A DNA stretch of 64,000 nt from Timonella senegalensis JC301 (GCF_000312125.1 NZ_HE978644.1:281713-345712), one strand, 5' to 3'. Shown: positions 41,650 through 51,315, numbered from the stretch's first letter. Numbers and translations are program-made. Notes: generated from the sequence alone by a model not told the origin.

Positions 41650-41655
41650 AGCCTA
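41650..41655 (-). promoter_or_regulatory. Leaderless -10 element for the HisKA_3 kinase
   Basis: On the minus strand TAGGCT, then TGGACC, then ATG. Confidence 0.6.
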
Positions 41656-41733
41656 GGTGGATGAACCGGGCCCGGTCGTCAACCTCACGTCTACTTTTGC
41701 GATTTGAGGGAGTACAAATGCCAATTCATGACC

Positions 41734-41739
41734 TAACAT
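41734..41739 (+). promoter_or_regulatory. Leaderless -10 element for the OmpR-type regulator
   Basis: TAACAT, six bases, ATG. It is divergent from the kinase promoter about 80 bp away. Confidence 0.6.
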
Positions 41740-41745
41740 AGCCAC

Positions 41746-42429
41746 ATGACACAAGTACTGCTGGCTGAAGACGACCCGGCAATCGCCGAGCCACTCGCTC
41801 GCGCTCTCACCCGCGAGGGATACAACGTCAACGTTCAGGGAACTGGGCAGGGTGCGATCGATAGCGCTTCGAGCGCGGACCTCATCGTTCTCGACCTCGG
41901 ACTCCCGGACATGGACGGGCTCGAAGTTGCTCGAGCCATCAGAGTCAAGGGCCTGAGCACCCCTGTTCTCGTGCTCACGGCTCGCGCAGACGAGGTTGAC
42001 CTCGTTGTCGGACTCGACGCCGGAGCCGACGACTACGTCACCAAGCCTTTCCGACTGGCGGAACTCCTCGCACGCGTGCGCGCACTGCTGCGCCGCACCC
42101 ACGGGGACCCCACTGAAGCCGAAGAGATCAACGCTCAGGACGTCAGGGTTGATGTGGCAGCGCACCGCGCGTTCCAAGAGGGTCGCGAGTTGCACCTCAC
42201 CACCAAGGAGTTCGAGTTGCTGCGTGTTCTCGTGGCTTCCGCAGGCTCAGTGGTGAACCGAGACACCCTCATGCGCGAGGTCTGGGGATCCGAGCCGATC
42301 GGTTCCACCAAGACCCTCGACATGCACGTGTCGTGGCTGCGCCGCAAGCTCGACGACGACGCGAACAACCCCCGCTACATCACTACCGTACGCGGGCTGG
42401 GATTCCGGTTCGAGGCCGGCGACAACTGA
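41746..42429 (+). CDS. OmpR-family response regulator
   Basis: 227 residues. The receiver has the acidic pair in LLAEDDPAI, the phospho-acceptor in IVLDLGLPDMDGL and the Lys in DDYVTKPFRL. The winged helix ends with MHVSWLRRKLDDD and YITTVRGLGFRFE. The kinase gene follows 65 bp downstream. Translation is probably leaderless. The regulated genes are not evident from position. Confidence 0.92.
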   Translation: MTQVLLAEDDPAIAEPLARALTREGYNVNVQGTGQGAIDSASSADLIVLDLGLPDMDGLEVARAIRVKGLSTPVLVLTARADEVDLVVGLDAGADDYVTKPFRLAELLARVRALLRRTHGDPTEAEEINAQDVRVDVAAHRAFQEGRELHLTTKEFELLRVLVASAGSVVNRDTLMREVWGSEPIGSTKTLDMHVSWLRRKLDDDANNPRYITTVRGLGFRFEAGDN

Positions 42430-42494
42430 TAGCAACCAACGCGGGCCGGTTCGTTTGAACCGGCCCTCGTTGTTTCCAAAACCAGGAGTAACTC

Positions 42495-43862
42495 GTGCGT
42501 CGCAGACTCATTCTGGCCACCATCTCGGCCGTTGCCGTTGCGGTCCTTTTGCTCGGATTCCCACTCGCCTTCTTTGGCGGCTTCTACGTGTTCAGCAACG
42601 AGCGCCAAGAGTTAGCCAACCGCACCGACGCCCTCGCCCGCGCGGTGGAGTACCGCATCACGCGCAACGAGCCACTCGACCAGGACCAACTGGACCGGTA
42701 CGCGTTTGGTGGGCAGCAACCGGATGCGCAGGTGCGAGTCATCCTCCCCACGGGCGAGAGCGGCACGGCGGGGGAGACGATCGACGGTAAGAAGTTGGAG
42801 TCCGCGGTCTTCACCAACTCCAAGGCCTTGGTGACGATCTCGATCTCCTACTGGGACGTATTTATGCGTTCCTTCCAAGTGGTTAGCTTGGTTATTTCCG
42901 CCGCGTTCGTTGCGTTTGGCGCAGGGATCTGGGTGGCAGTGTGGCAGGCCAACCGATTATCCGCGCCGCTCGTGTACCTTGCCGCGTCGGCCGAGCAGTT
43001 AGGGTCGGGACAGGTCCGCCCTCACGTGGAGAAGTCCGGCGTGGAAGAGATCGACCTCGTGGCCGATGAACTGACCCGCTCGGCGGACCGCCTCGCGGTC
43101 CGCATTGCTGCGGAGCGTCAGTTCGCCTCAGATGCTTCGCATCAGCTGCGCACCCCGCTCACGGCGCTTTCGATGCGCCTTGAAGAGATTTCAATGCTTG
43201 CCGACGATTCCCTCGAGATCCAGGAGGAGGCTCGGATCTCCTTGGAGCAGGTTGAGCGTCTGGTCGCCACAGTGGACGATCTCCTGTCGCGCTCGCGCAA
43301 AGCACAGGGAGGTACCACAGAGCCCGTGCACCTCGAGGAGGTCCTCCAACAGCAGGAGGAGGAATGGCGACCCATTTTCGCCAAAGCCGGTCGTGAGCTC
43401 AGCATGGTGCGCGAAGGCGACTTCATGGTTCTCGCAACCCCGGGTGCGCTCGCGCAGGTGCTTGCGACCCTCATTGAGAACTCCCTCAAGCACGGCGCCG
43501 GGACCACCACGGTGGTGGCCAAGCAAAAGGGACCTCGCGGTGGCATCGTCGTGCAGGTGAGCGATGAGGGCGAAGGCGTGCCGGATGAGTTGGTTCCCAA
43601 GATCTTTGAGCGCGGAGTTACCTCCGGGGCTGGGACGGGCCTCGGGCTCCCTCTGGCCAAGGACCTCGCCGCCACGGACGGCGCGCGGCTGGAACTTTCG
43701 GTTCCGCGGCCCGCACAATTTACGCTCCACCTTTCAGGCGTGCCGCGAAAGTTCGACGCCACGAACATCCTGCCGCACGGGAACATGGTGAGTAGTGACA
43801 ACCGTGGCACTCGAAAGCTCAAGAAGCTGTCGAGTAGGGGAAGCGGAAACTCGCCAACGTAG
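42495..43862 (+). CDS. Sensor histidine kinase (OmpR-type partner)
   Basis: 455 residues. Two membrane helices (residues of about 5-30 and 125-150) flank an extracytoplasmic loop of about 95 residues. A HAMP domain follows. HisKA has its His in FASDASHQLRTPLTALSMRL, and the ATPase domain shows the N box LATLIENSLKHGAG and G boxes SDEGEGVPDEL and GAGTGLGLPLAKDLA. The C-terminal 50 residues are basic and extend past the usual end. It is co-transcribed with the upstream response regulator. Confidence 0.9.
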   Translation: MRRRLILATISAVAVAVLLLGFPLAFFGGFYVFSNERQELANRTDALARAVEYRITRNEPLDQDQLDRYAFGGQQPDAQVRVILPTGESGTAGETIDGKKLESAVFTNSKALVTISISYWDVFMRSFQVVSLVISAAFVAFGAGIWVAVWQANRLSAPLVYLAASAEQLGSGQVRPHVEKSGVEEIDLVADELTRSADRLAVRIAAERQFASDASHQLRTPLTALSMRLEEISMLADDSLEIQEEARISLEQVERLVATVDDLLSRSRKAQGGTTEPVHLEEVLQQQEEEWRPIFAKAGRELSMVREGDFMVLATPGALAQVLATLIENSLKHGAGTTTVVAKQKGPRGGIVVQVSDEGEGVPDELVPKIFERGVTSGAGTGLGLPLAKDLAATDGARLELSVPRPAQFTLHLSGVPRKFDATNILPHGNMVSSDNRGTRKLKKLSSRGSGNSPT

Positions 43863-43903
43863 CCTCGGGTGTAGTAGCTGGGTGTGGTGTCCCAGAGTGA
43901 CTG

Positions 43904-44437
43904 TCAAGCAGACAGTTCCACGACCGGAGCCTCATCCTTGGGGGCTCTGCTACCGGTGAAGACGAGGTGCTTGTAGGCGAAGTACCTAAACGCTGTTCCG
44001 AGCACGAGGCCCACCACGTTCGCTGAGATGTTGTCCGCGAGCGGGCTGGTGTAGCCCAGCACGTAACGGGAAACCCACAGGCACAGGACTGCAATAGCCA
44101 TGCCGCCGATATTCACCACAACGAAGCCAACGAACTCCCGGGCCTTCGTGGAGGTTCGCTGACGCGCAAATGTCCAGAGCCTGTTGCCCAGCCAGGTGAC
44201 AATCATCGCGACCGAAACGGAAGCGATCTTGGCGGCGATGGGTTCGCCTGCAAGCAGCGCGACAGGTCCGTGCTGGAGCAGGTTGAACACCCCTATGTCC
44301 ACGATGAAGCCGAGACCGCCCACAAATCCAAACTTCATCAACTCGAGGAGTCGGGCTCGTAACGAAGCAACAGTCCGGCGCGCTGGAGCGCCCGGAACGG
44401 CCTGCGGATCGCCTAGGGAACGGGTAGGGGCAGTCAC
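43904..44437 (-). CDS. GtrA-like membrane protein
   Basis: 177 residues with four membrane segments (FGFVGGLGFIVDIGVFNLLQ, KIASVSVAMIVTWLGNRLWT, GGMAIAVLCLWVSRYVLG, ANVVGLVLGTAFRYFAYKHL). GtrA proteins help flip lipid-linked sugars for surface glycans. It is divergent from purK as in M. tuberculosis (Rv3277/Rv3276c). The GTG start is supported by TAGTCT six bases upstream. Confidence 0.87.
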   Translation of the reverse strand: MTAPTRSLGDPQAVPGAPARRTVASLRARLLELMKFGFVGGLGFIVDIGVFNLLQHGPVALLAGEPIAAKIASVSVAMIVTWLGNRLWTFARQRTSTKAREFVGFVVVNIGGMAIAVLCLWVSRYVLGYTSPLADNISANVVGLVLGTAFRYFAYKHLVFTGSRAPKDEAPVVELSA

Positions 44438-44443
44438 CGCACC

Positions 44444-44449
44444 AGACTA
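44444..44449 (-). promoter_or_regulatory. Leaderless -10 element for the gtrA-like gene
   Basis: On the minus strand TAGTCT, then GGTGCG, then GTG. Confidence 0.6.
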
Positions 44450-44488
44450 CAGTGCTGGACATAATTCGGGCATCACGTCCCCGTGCAT

Positions 44489-44494
44489 TAGGCT
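44489..44494 (+). promoter_or_regulatory. Near-leaderless -10 element for purK
   Basis: TAGGCT followed by eight bases and GTG, two bases longer than the usual spacing in this window. Confidence 0.5.
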
Positions 44495-44502
44495 TTTGAG
44501 AC

Positions 44503-45681
44503 GTGGTAGTTCCTATAGTTTCCGTAATTGGTGGCGGCCAGCTCGCCCGCATGATGGCCCCCGGCGCAGCAGAGCTCGGCGTCCACCTAAGAGTGCTGGT
44601 GGAGAGTGAAACCTCATCCGCAGCGCAAGTAGTGGTGGATGCTCCGGTGGGCCAAGCCCACGATGCAGACGCGATTCGCGCACTGGTCCAGGGCTCCAAC
44701 GTTCTGACATTTGAGCACGAACACGTCTCCAACGACCTGCTCCGTGAGCTCATCGCCCAGGGTGTTTCGGTTCAGCCAGGACCAGATGCGCTCTTGCAGG
44801 CTCAAGACAAGATCGTGATGCGGCGCCGACTCACCGAGATGGGCGTCCCCTGCCCTGCATGGGCTCCGCTTTCGCGAGCTAAGGATGCGGCGCGCACGGA
44901 GTTGGAAGCGTTTATCTCTGAGCACGGACCAGAGGTCGTGGTGAAGACGGCACGCGGTGGCTACGACGGCAAGGGCGTGCGCGTGGTGTCGTCTGCCACT
45001 GAGGTCGAGGACTGGTTTGAGGCAACGACCGCAGGGGGTCCAGACCTTCTTGTCGAGGCAAAGGTTCCCTTCACTCGCGAGCTAGCGGTCTTGGTCGCGC
45101 GGCGCCCCTCCGGGCAGAGCGTTACGTGGCCCGTGGTTGAGTCGATCCAGCGAGAAGGCGTGTGCTCCGAGGTCATCGCTCCCGCCCCCAACCTCACTGT
45201 GGAGGAAGCCGAAGAAGCGCGCCAGATCGCGCTCACGATTGCCGGGGGCCTTGGCGTTACGGGTGTCCTCGCAGTTGAGATGTTCGAGACCGTGGATGAG
45301 CAGGGCGAACGGCACATGTTTGTCAACGAACTCGCCATGCGCCCGCACAACTCGGGACACTGGACCATTACTGGATCAGTGACCAGCCAGTTCGAGCAGC
45401 ACCTGCGTGCTGTCCTCGATCTGCCGCTCGGGTCGACCGAACCCACCGTGACCTGGACTGTCATGGCGAATGTCCTTGGCTCCACACGCGACTCCTTGAC
45501 TGAGGGCTTGGAAGAGGTTGCAGCCAAGTTCCCTGAGGCCAAGGTCAATGTCTACGGCAAGGAAACCCGTCCCGGACGCAAACTCGGTCACGTCAACGTG
45601 AGCGGCGACGACCTCGATGAGGTACTTCACCGTGCCACGTCCGCCGCTGCCATCCTGCGCGGCGAATCACTAGGAGAGTAG
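44503..45681 (+). CDS. purK: 5-(carboxyamino)imidazole ribonucleotide synthase
   Basis: 392 residues, ATP-grasp fold. It carboxylates AIR to N5-CAIR in purine synthesis using ATP and bicarbonate. IGGGQLARMMAPGAAELGV is the PurK N-terminal signature. VKTARGGYDGKGVRVV binds ATP, and FVNELAMRPHNSGHWT is the catalytic loop. purE follows after six bases, so the two steps are co-expressed. Confidence 0.95.
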   Translation: MVVPIVSVIGGGQLARMMAPGAAELGVHLRVLVESETSSAAQVVVDAPVGQAHDADAIRALVQGSNVLTFEHEHVSNDLLRELIAQGVSVQPGPDALLQAQDKIVMRRRLTEMGVPCPAWAPLSRAKDAARTELEAFISEHGPEVVVKTARGGYDGKGVRVVSSATEVEDWFEATTAGGPDLLVEAKVPFTRELAVLVARRPSGQSVTWPVVESIQREGVCSEVIAPAPNLTVEEAEEARQIALTIAGGLGVTGVLAVEMFETVDEQGERHMFVNELAMRPHNSGHWTITGSVTSQFEQHLRAVLDLPLGSTEPTVTWTVMANVLGSTRDSLTEGLEEVAAKFPEAKVNVYGKETRPGRKLGHVNVSGDDLDEVLHRATSAAAILRGESLGE

Positions 45682-45687
45682 ACGCTC

Positions 45688-46218
45688 ATGAGCCAGACAC
45701 CTTCTGCACCACTCGTCTCCATTGTCATGGGGTCGGACTCGGACTGGAATGTCATGGAGGACGCCGCCAAGGCGCTCACCGAGTTCGGCGTTCCGGTTGA
45801 AGTGGACGTAATTTCTGCCCACCGCATGCCCACCGAGATGATCGAGTTCGGACGCACCGCCCACGAACGCGGCATCCGCGTCATTATCGCGGGTGCGGGC
45901 GGTGCTGCCCACCTGCCAGGGATGCTCGCAGCCGTGACTCCGCTGCCTGTGATCGGTGTGCCCGTTCCTCTCAAGTACCTCGACGGAATGGACTCGCTGC
46001 TCTCCATCGTACAAATGCCGGCTGGCGTTCCCGTGGCCACGGTTTCGATTGGTGGCGCACGGAATGCAGGCCTGCTGGCTGCCCGTATGCTCGCGGCAGG
46101 AACAGACGAGCTGGCTAGCACACTGCGTGCGCAGATGATCGAGTTTCAGGAGGAACTCTCCAAAGTGGCCCACGCCAAGGGGGAGCGTCTGCGCTCCGCC
46201 TACGCGCAGGAATCCTAA
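45688..46218 (+). CDS. purE: N5-carboxyaminoimidazole ribonucleotide mutase
   Basis: 176 residues, class I PurE. It converts N5-CAIR to CAIR. The signature [20 protein letters not shown], the catalytic His in [11 protein letters not shown] and [14 protein letters not shown] are present. AGGAGA precedes the ATG. A terminator follows. Confidence 0.96.
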   Translation: MSQTPSAPLVSIVMGSDSDWNVMEDAAKALTEFGVPVEVDVISAHRMPTEMIEFGRTAHERGIRVIIAGAGGAAHLPGMLAAVTPLPVIGVPVPLKYLDGMDSLLSIVQMPAGVPVATVSIGGARNAGLLAARMLAAGTDELASTLRAQMIEFQEELSKVAHAKGERLRSAYAQES

Positions 46219-46229
46219 CACCGACACTT

Positions 46230-46281
46230 AACGCAAGGGGCCGGGCCGGAAACAATAGTTTCTTGCCCGGCCCCTTGCGTT
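46230..46281. terminator. Terminator of purKE (bidirectional)
   Basis: A perfect 17-bp stem, AACGCAAGGGGCCGGGC with its complement, with an 18-base loop between convergent genes. Confidence 0.85.
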
Positions 46282-46288
46282 GAGCACG

Positions 46289-47764
46289 CTACTTGAGCTT
46301 GTTGTACTCGCCAGGTTCTAGGCTGCCGTTGGCAATGTCCTTGAAGAACTGTGCGCTGGCCGCCTCGTCAATCTGCACGGCGGAACCGACCCCACCCGGG
46401 CGATAGTCGAGGGAGATGATCGGTGGTGTTCCCGTGATTCCCTTGTCGGAGTTGGCATTCTGGAAGGCCAAGGCCATCTTGCCCAGGTCAAGGAAGCCGG
46501 TTCCCTCGGACACAACGAGCGCGCCGGTGCCTGCGTCCACAAGCTTGACCTGCGTTGACGGGTTCATGAGCTTCGATGGGCTCTTCAAGCCCTTGGCGAT
46601 GGCCGAGACGACCTGGCGCTGGCGCTCGGCGCGTCCGATGTCGCCCTTGGGGTCGGCCTTTCGCATGCGGGAGAACGCGAGAGCGGTTGAGCCGTCGGCA
46701 ACGTGGCAGCCGGCCTTCCACTTCAGCTTGGACTCCTTGTCCTTCACGTCACGGTCATAGCACAGCCGGACGCCACCCAGGGCGTCGACGATGTCTTCGA
46801 CTCCTTGGAAGCCAACCTCGACGTAGTGATCCACAGCCATGCCGGTGAACTGCTCAACTGTTGCAACGAGGAGGGGAGCACCGCCGAAGGAAAACGATGC
46901 GTTGATCTTGTTCGAGTCGTAGCCCGGGATTGGTACGTAGATGTCGCGGGGGAGGGAGATGAGAGCCGAGGGGCCCTTCGCGGGCACGTGCAGGAGCATG
47001 ATCGTGTCCGCGCGTGCGCCAGGTACGTTTCCACCCACATCTGTGTTCTCGCGTGAATCGGAACCCGCAATGAGGTAGGTGGTGCCTGGTGTTGCTGCTG
47101 CACCCGAAAGCGCTTCGATGTGGTTGAGTTTTCCGTTCGCCCACAAGAGCATTCCGACCGGCCACGCTAGGAGCGCCGCGATGACGAGGACACTGACCAG
47201 AGCGACGGTCTTCTTGTGGGACCGCTTAGCCTTGGTGAGCGGGGGCTGGGAGGCGGGCTGTGGGTGGCGAACCGCTGGGCGCTGTCCTAGGGGCTGTGCG
47301 CCGCCCTGCACCGCTGCTGATTGCTGGCGCTGGCCCGATGCCGGTGCTGAGGCGCGCTGGGATGACCCCGGTCCGTAGGAAGGAGGAAGCGAATCATGCT
47401 GGGCGCCAAGAGGCTGGCGAGGCTGTGCCTTTCGCTCCTGCGAGCGTGCCTGCCCGGCCGTGCTGCCTCCCGGCGCGAATGACTGTGGAGCGGGCTTCGC
47501 GGACCGTGGTTGCTGCCCACCCGAATACGCACCAGTTGGGTACGCCTTGCGCGCTGGAGGAACTACGGGTTGAGAGTTCGTCTGAGGGCCGGAAACGCGC
47601 TGCGGTGCAACTCGAGTCTCCTGGGGGCCAGTTTCTGGCGACCCCACCTCGATTGCGGGCGTGCGCTTGGGGCGAAGTGGTCGACCTGCGGCGGGCGTAA
47701 AGCTCGGCGGCGGGAGTGCGGGACCCCTGCCGTTCCGTGACGCGCCGTTGTTGTTTTCAGTCAT
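46289..47764 (-). CDS. LytR-CpsA-Psr (LCP) family glycopolymer ligase
   Basis: 491 residues. A Pro/Gln/Ser-rich cytoplasmic N-terminus of about 180 residues precedes one membrane helix (VALVSVLVIAALLAWPVGML) and an extracytoplasmic LCP domain. Key residues are in AGSDSREN, GARADTIMLLHV, SLPRDIYVPIPG and FSRMRKADPKGDIGRAERQR. LCP enzymes transfer lipid-linked glycopolymers to peptidoglycan. It lies 11 bases after the other LCP gene, so the two form an operon. The ATG has no clear ribosome site. Confidence 0.92.
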   Translation of the reverse strand: MTENNNGASRNGRGPALPPPSFTPAAGRPLRPKRTPAIEVGSPETGPQETRVAPQRVSGPQTNSQPVVPPARKAYPTGAYSGGQQPRSAKPAPQSFAPGGSTAGQARSQERKAQPRQPLGAQHDSLPPSYGPGSSQRASAPASGQRQQSAAVQGGAQPLGQRPAVRHPQPASQPPLTKAKRSHKKTVALVSVLVIAALLAWPVGMLLWANGKLNHIEALSGAAATPGTTYLIAGSDSRENTDVGGNVPGARADTIMLLHVPAKGPSALISLPRDIYVPIPGYDSNKINASFSFGGAPLLVATVEQFTGMAVDHYVEVGFQGVEDIVDALGGVRLCYDRDVKDKESKLKWKAGCHVADGSTALAFSRMRKADPKGDIGRAERQRQVVSAIAKGLKSPSKLMNPSTQVKLVDAGTGALVVSEGTGFLDLGKMALAFQNANSDKGITGTPPIISLDYRPGGVGSAVQIDEAASAQFFKDIANGSLEPGEYNKLK

Positions 47765-47775
47765 GGAAAACCCAA

Positions 47776-48975
47776 TCAGTCGGCGGTGGATTCGTTCGTA
47801 CCCGGTTCGGTGCAGTCAGGAGTTGAGGTGGAGTCTGGATCGGTGCCTTCACTGCCGGTTGCTGGCGTGCACTCTTCAACCTTCTCCTTGAGGGGCGCGT
47901 CGATCGCCAGCTTCTCCCAGATCTCATCAGCGCCAACGGTCCACAGGACGTGGTTCCGGTTGGTTGGGTCGTCCACAACTGGAACTGCCTCGAACGTAAC
48001 GTCGTCCGTGCGGATGCTCGTCATTGAGGTCGCGAGGCCAAGGAGGTTGTCACCGAGTTCTGTGTCAGTCTTGAGAGAGGCGAGTCCGGAGGACACGAAC
48101 GCTGTGAGTTTGGGCAGGTCGGTTATGAGGTTCTTGGACAGTGCCGTCTCAATCGTGGCAGTCAGGACAGCTTGCTGGCGTTCAATGCGCTTGAGGTCAG
48201 AACCGATCTCGAGGCCCCAGCCGGTTCCCGTGCGGGCACGGACCAACTGCAGTGCGGTTGTGCCGTCGAGGGTCTGCTGTCCAGCCTTGAGGGTCAGCCC
48301 CTTGGCCTTTTTGGAGTACATGTCCTCGGGGATGTCGATGTCGATCCCACCGAGGGAGTCAACCAGGTTCTTGAATCCTGCGAAGTCCACAACGATGAAG
48401 TGGTCGATGGCGAGCCCGGTATTTTCCTGGACAGTGTTGATCGTGCAGGCCGCGGCTGATGCGATGTCTCCACCATTGTCCCAGCCGCGGGCGAATGCCG
48501 AGTTGAACATTGCCCTCTGCGTGGCAGGAAGTACCTTGCCATCTGTTGTGCGGCATTCAGGGATGGTGACCATGGAGTCACGTGGGATCGAGACCACGTC
48601 AACACGCGAACGGTCGGATGAGATGTGCGCGAGCATTGTCGTGTCCGAACGCATACCCTCAGATGCCTTGTCCGAGATCTCGCCGTTCTTGCCGGACCGG
48701 TCATCTGTTCCCATCACGAGAATGTTCAGCGACTTTCCTGCTTGGGCGTCCTTGGGTTTGGCGGGAGGGGCAACGATGTCCTTCACGTCAACCTTTTCAA
48801 CGAGGTTGTCGGTGCGCCACTTCACGCCGAAAGCTACGGAAGAGGTGAGTGCCAGAAGTGCAACAGCAAACATGCCGAAAATGCGCAACGCTCGGTGGCT
48901 ACCGAGCGTCCTCGCGTGTGCTGGAGTCGCGCGCATAAAATCTGATGCCTTGCGGCTCGTCTTCTTCTGGGTCAC
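47776..48975 (-). CDS. LytR-CpsA-Psr (LCP) family glycopolymer ligase
   Basis: About 399 residues: a short cytoplasmic N-terminus, one membrane helix (LRIFGMFAVALLALTSSVAF), and an LCP domain with ILVMGTDDRSG, MRSDTTMLAHI, SIPRDSMVTIPE and RARTGTGWGLEIGSDLKRIE. An acidic Ser/Thr-rich tail contains two Cys. I choose the GTG (VTQKKTS), which follows TAGGAT by eight bases; a longer frame to 49020 is less likely. It lies next to rmlB and wall-sugar genes, like Rv3267. Confidence 0.92.
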   Translation of the reverse strand: MTQKKTSRKASDFMRATPAHARTLGSHRALRIFGMFAVALLALTSSVAFGVKWRTDNLVEKVDVKDIVAPPAKPKDAQAGKSLNILVMGTDDRSGKNGEISDKASEGMRSDTTMLAHISSDRSRVDVVSIPRDSMVTIPECRTTDGKVLPATQRAMFNSAFARGWDNGGDIASAAACTINTVQENTGLAIDHFIVVDFAGFKNLVDSLGGIDIDIPEDMYSKKAKGLTLKAGQQTLDGTTALQLVRARTGTGWGLEIGSDLKRIERQQAVLTATIETALSKNLITDLPKLTAFVSSGLASLKTDTELGDNLLGLATSMTSIRTDDVTFEAVPVVDDPTNRNHVLWTVGADEIWEKLAIDAPLKEKVEECTPATGSEGTDPDSTSTPDCTEPGTNESTAD

Positions 48976-49218
48976 GTTAATAAATCCTAAGATGAAGACA
49001 CGTGGATTGCTCGAACGCATGGGGGTAATCGCGTGTAAAAGTTGTGTATAGACCTTGGTTTCTGGCCGAAATCAGCCAGATGGCGGGTTCCAGCGCTCTG
49101 CGCACCGCACAGAGGCGGGCTTTGCGGAGGGCTCGGTCAAAGCAGACTATTTGGCTGGCTCTCCCAACTCGGTCAGTGCTGCCTGCGAAAAATGATCTTC
49201 TGGAAGGAGCGTTGTCGG

Positions 49219-50229
49219 GTGCGACTTCTAGTCACCGGCGGGGCAGGCTTCATAGGCTCGAACTTTGTGCGGTGGACACGAGAATCCCGCCCTGAGGTAT
49301 CTATGACCGTCTTGGATAGTTTTACCTATGCAGCGCAGGGAATGAACTTGGAAGTCGATGGCTGGCTGGCAGCCAACGGTGACCATGTTTCGGTGGTCGT
49401 TGGAGATATACGGGACCGCACACTAGTGGACTCGCTCGTTGCCGTGCACGACGTTGTGATTCACTTTGCCGCTGAATCGCACAACGACGCTTCTCTGGAA
49501 AACCCGAGCGAGTTTGTAGACACGAACGTGAATGGGACCCTGAGTGTCCTCGAGGCCGTGCGGGCCCACGGGAAACGCCTGCACCACATCTCTACGGACG
49601 AGGTTTTTGGGGACCTATCCCTGGATGCCCCTGCGTTCACTCACAGCAGCCCCTACAGACCATCGAGCCCGTACTCAGCCTCAAAAGCGAGCGCTGACCT
49701 GCTGGTTGGAGCGTGGGTCCGGTCATTCGGGGTACGTGCAACCGTTTCAATCTGCTCAAACAACTATGGCCCTTTCCAGCATGTTGAGAAGTTCATTCCT
49801 CGTCAGATTACGGAGCTGCTTGCAGGTCGCGTACCGCGCATTTACGGGACAGGTGCCAACGTTCGAGATTGGATTGCCGTTGACGATCATTCCTCAGCGT
49901 TGTGGCGCATTATTGACGCAGGTCAGATCGGCCGAACGTACCTCGTAGGCACCCACAATGAGCGGAGCAACCTAGAGGTGGTTGCAGCACTCCTTGAGGT
50001 GTTTGGTCGTCCAGCTGGAGATATTGAGTTCGTGCGCGACAGGACGGGCCATGATGTGCGCTATGCGCTTGATACCTCGCTCATTTTCGACGATCTTGGC
50101 TGGCGCCCAGCACCACGATCGTTTCGTAGAGAACTTGAGAGCCTTGTCTCTTGGTATGCCGATCATGAAGCGTGGTGGAGAGAGGCGAAGACGACCTCGG
50201 AGGAGCGGTACCGAAGGCTGGGACATTAG
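49219..50229 (+). CDS. rmlB: dTDP-glucose 4,6-dehydratase
   Basis: 336 residues, extended short-chain dehydrogenase. It forms dTDP-4-keto-6-deoxyglucose on the way to dTDP-rhamnose or a related wall sugar. The NAD motif is VTGGAGFIGSNFV; the catalytic Asp-Glu is in HISTDEVFGDLS and Tyr/Lys in YSASKASADLL. The GTG with GGAAGGA ten bases upstream is preferred over an ATG at 49192. Partner rmlA, rmlC and rmlD genes are not in the window, so it may act in a different sugar route. An exact ATTTTCGACGAT copy near the 3' end encodes IFDD. Confidence 0.9.
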   Translation: MRLLVTGGAGFIGSNFVRWTRESRPEVSMTVLDSFTYAAQGMNLEVDGWLAANGDHVSVVVGDIRDRTLVDSLVAVHDVVIHFAAESHNDASLENPSEFVDTNVNGTLSVLEAVRAHGKRLHHISTDEVFGDLSLDAPAFTHSSPYRPSSPYSASKASADLLVGAWVRSFGVRATVSICSNNYGPFQHVEKFIPRQITELLAGRVPRIYGTGANVRDWIAVDDHSSALWRIIDAGQIGRTYLVGTHNERSNLEVVAALLEVFGRPAGDIEFVRDRTGHDVRYALDTSLIFDDLGWRPAPRSFRRELESLVSWYADHEAWWREAKTTSEERYRRLGH

Positions 50230-50265
50230 GTTGTGCCCTAGACCCGGACAGCTTGAACCTATCTC

Positions 50266-51021
50266 CTAGCCAAGCTCGATGACTGTATCCACACGTTCTG
50301 ACTCGACGATGCGCTGGAAACGCTCTGAATCGTCGGTAATCTCTGCGGCTGCAGCCGCACCCATGATGATGACCGAACCGCCCGCAGAGTAGATGCCCAG
50401 CACGTTGTGCAGGAGCGGAAGGAGCTGCTGGGGCGACTCGGAATTGCAGCGGATCAGGACCCGGCCGCCGGAGGCTGCGGGGGTGTTGGCGGCCCACTGT
50501 GGCAGGTCAGCGTAGCTGATCGACTCAGTGGGGAACGCGAGGGCAGTCTGGGTCTCGTCCGTGATGGATACAAAGCCGAGGCCGTCGGAGTAGGTCATAA
50601 CCGCGGAGGCGGCGTCAATGGCGCCGGCAGGGAGCTCGCCGTCGAAGCGGCGGGCGAGCGCGTGCAAACTGACCGCCACGATTTCGGGAGCCTGCTTGTC
50701 CGAGGGCCTATCAGTAATCAGTGCGGCAACGTCACTGCTGGTCGATGGCCCGATGTGGGCGGTCGCTCCGGACCGAAGTGTGGCCAGGGTCCAGACGATG
50801 AGGCGCCAGTGTGCGGGTAGGTCGAGAGCGAACTCGATGCTCGCTTCGGCGTCGAACTCTTCCACGAGAAGGTTGGTGGTCTTGTTAACCCAGTTGTTCA
50901 GGACCGCGCCCGAGAGCTCAATGCGTTCATAGTCTGCGCCGTACCACGTCAGGCGGGGTTTACCGGGCTCGTTCATGAGGGAGGCGAGCGTGTGAGCAAC
51001 GAACTGGGCGCTGGAAGTCAT
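50266..51021 (-). CDS. TIGR03089 family protein
   Basis: 251 residues, matching the conserved actinobacterial TIGR03089 family (Rv3268 type): SSAQFVAHTLASLMNEPGKP, RLTWYGADYERIELSGAVL, NWVNKTTNLLVEEF. It resembles a fragment of an adenylate-forming enzyme, without a catalytic core that I can see. In M. tuberculosis its homologue also neighbours an LCP gene. TAGGAT is six bases before the ATG, so translation is probably leaderless. Confidence 0.85.
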   Translation of the reverse strand: MTSSAQFVAHTLASLMNEPGKPRLTWYGADYERIELSGAVLNNWVNKTTNLLVEEFDAEASIEFALDLPAHWRLIVWTLATLRSGATAHIGPSTSSDVAALITDRPSDKQAPEIVAVSLHALARRFDGELPAGAIDAASAVMTYSDGLGFVSITDETQTALAFPTESISYADLPQWAANTPAASGGRVLIRCNSESPQQLLPLLHNVLGIYSAGGSVIIMGAAAAAEITDDSERFQRIVESERVDTVIELG

Positions 51022-51027
51022 GGCTAC

Positions 51028-51033
51028 ATCCTA
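51028..51033 (-). promoter_or_regulatory. Leaderless -10 element for the TIGR03089 gene
   Basis: On the minus strand TAGGAT, then GTAGCC, then ATG. Confidence 0.6.
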
Positions 51034-51286
51034 ATTGCTAAAGGTGCGGGTGAACCTGCCGATATTCCGTGCGAAGCCAGGAAATGATGCGTGATGAGTG
51101 AGTCCTTCCGCGAAGGCAAAAATGCTGTCAATGGGGAGTCTATTCGGTCACATGTCGGCGGGTGGGAAGAGAGACATCGAACTCTTGACGAGTGCCGAAG
51201 CCAGCGCTGAAACCCCCGCAAGTGGCTCGAGGGCTTGATTTTGGCGAAATTCACCCGTGTTTTGGGGGTGGATACCATACTCGGGC
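51034..51286. other. Intergenic stretch upstream of the whiB2 promoter
   Basis: No gene or strong structure seen. An 84-codon minus-strand open frame has no start context and is not supported. Confidence 0.4.
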
Positions 51287-51315
51287 TTGACTAGCGAAGA
51301 TGACACGCGTGTAAT
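51287..51315 (+). promoter_or_regulatory. Promoter of whiB2
   Basis: TTGACT (51287-51292) and TGTAAT (51310-51315) are 17 bp apart. The spacer contains the palindrome ACACGCGTGT (51303-51312), a possible operator. It is the best classical two-box promoter in the window. Confidence 0.65.
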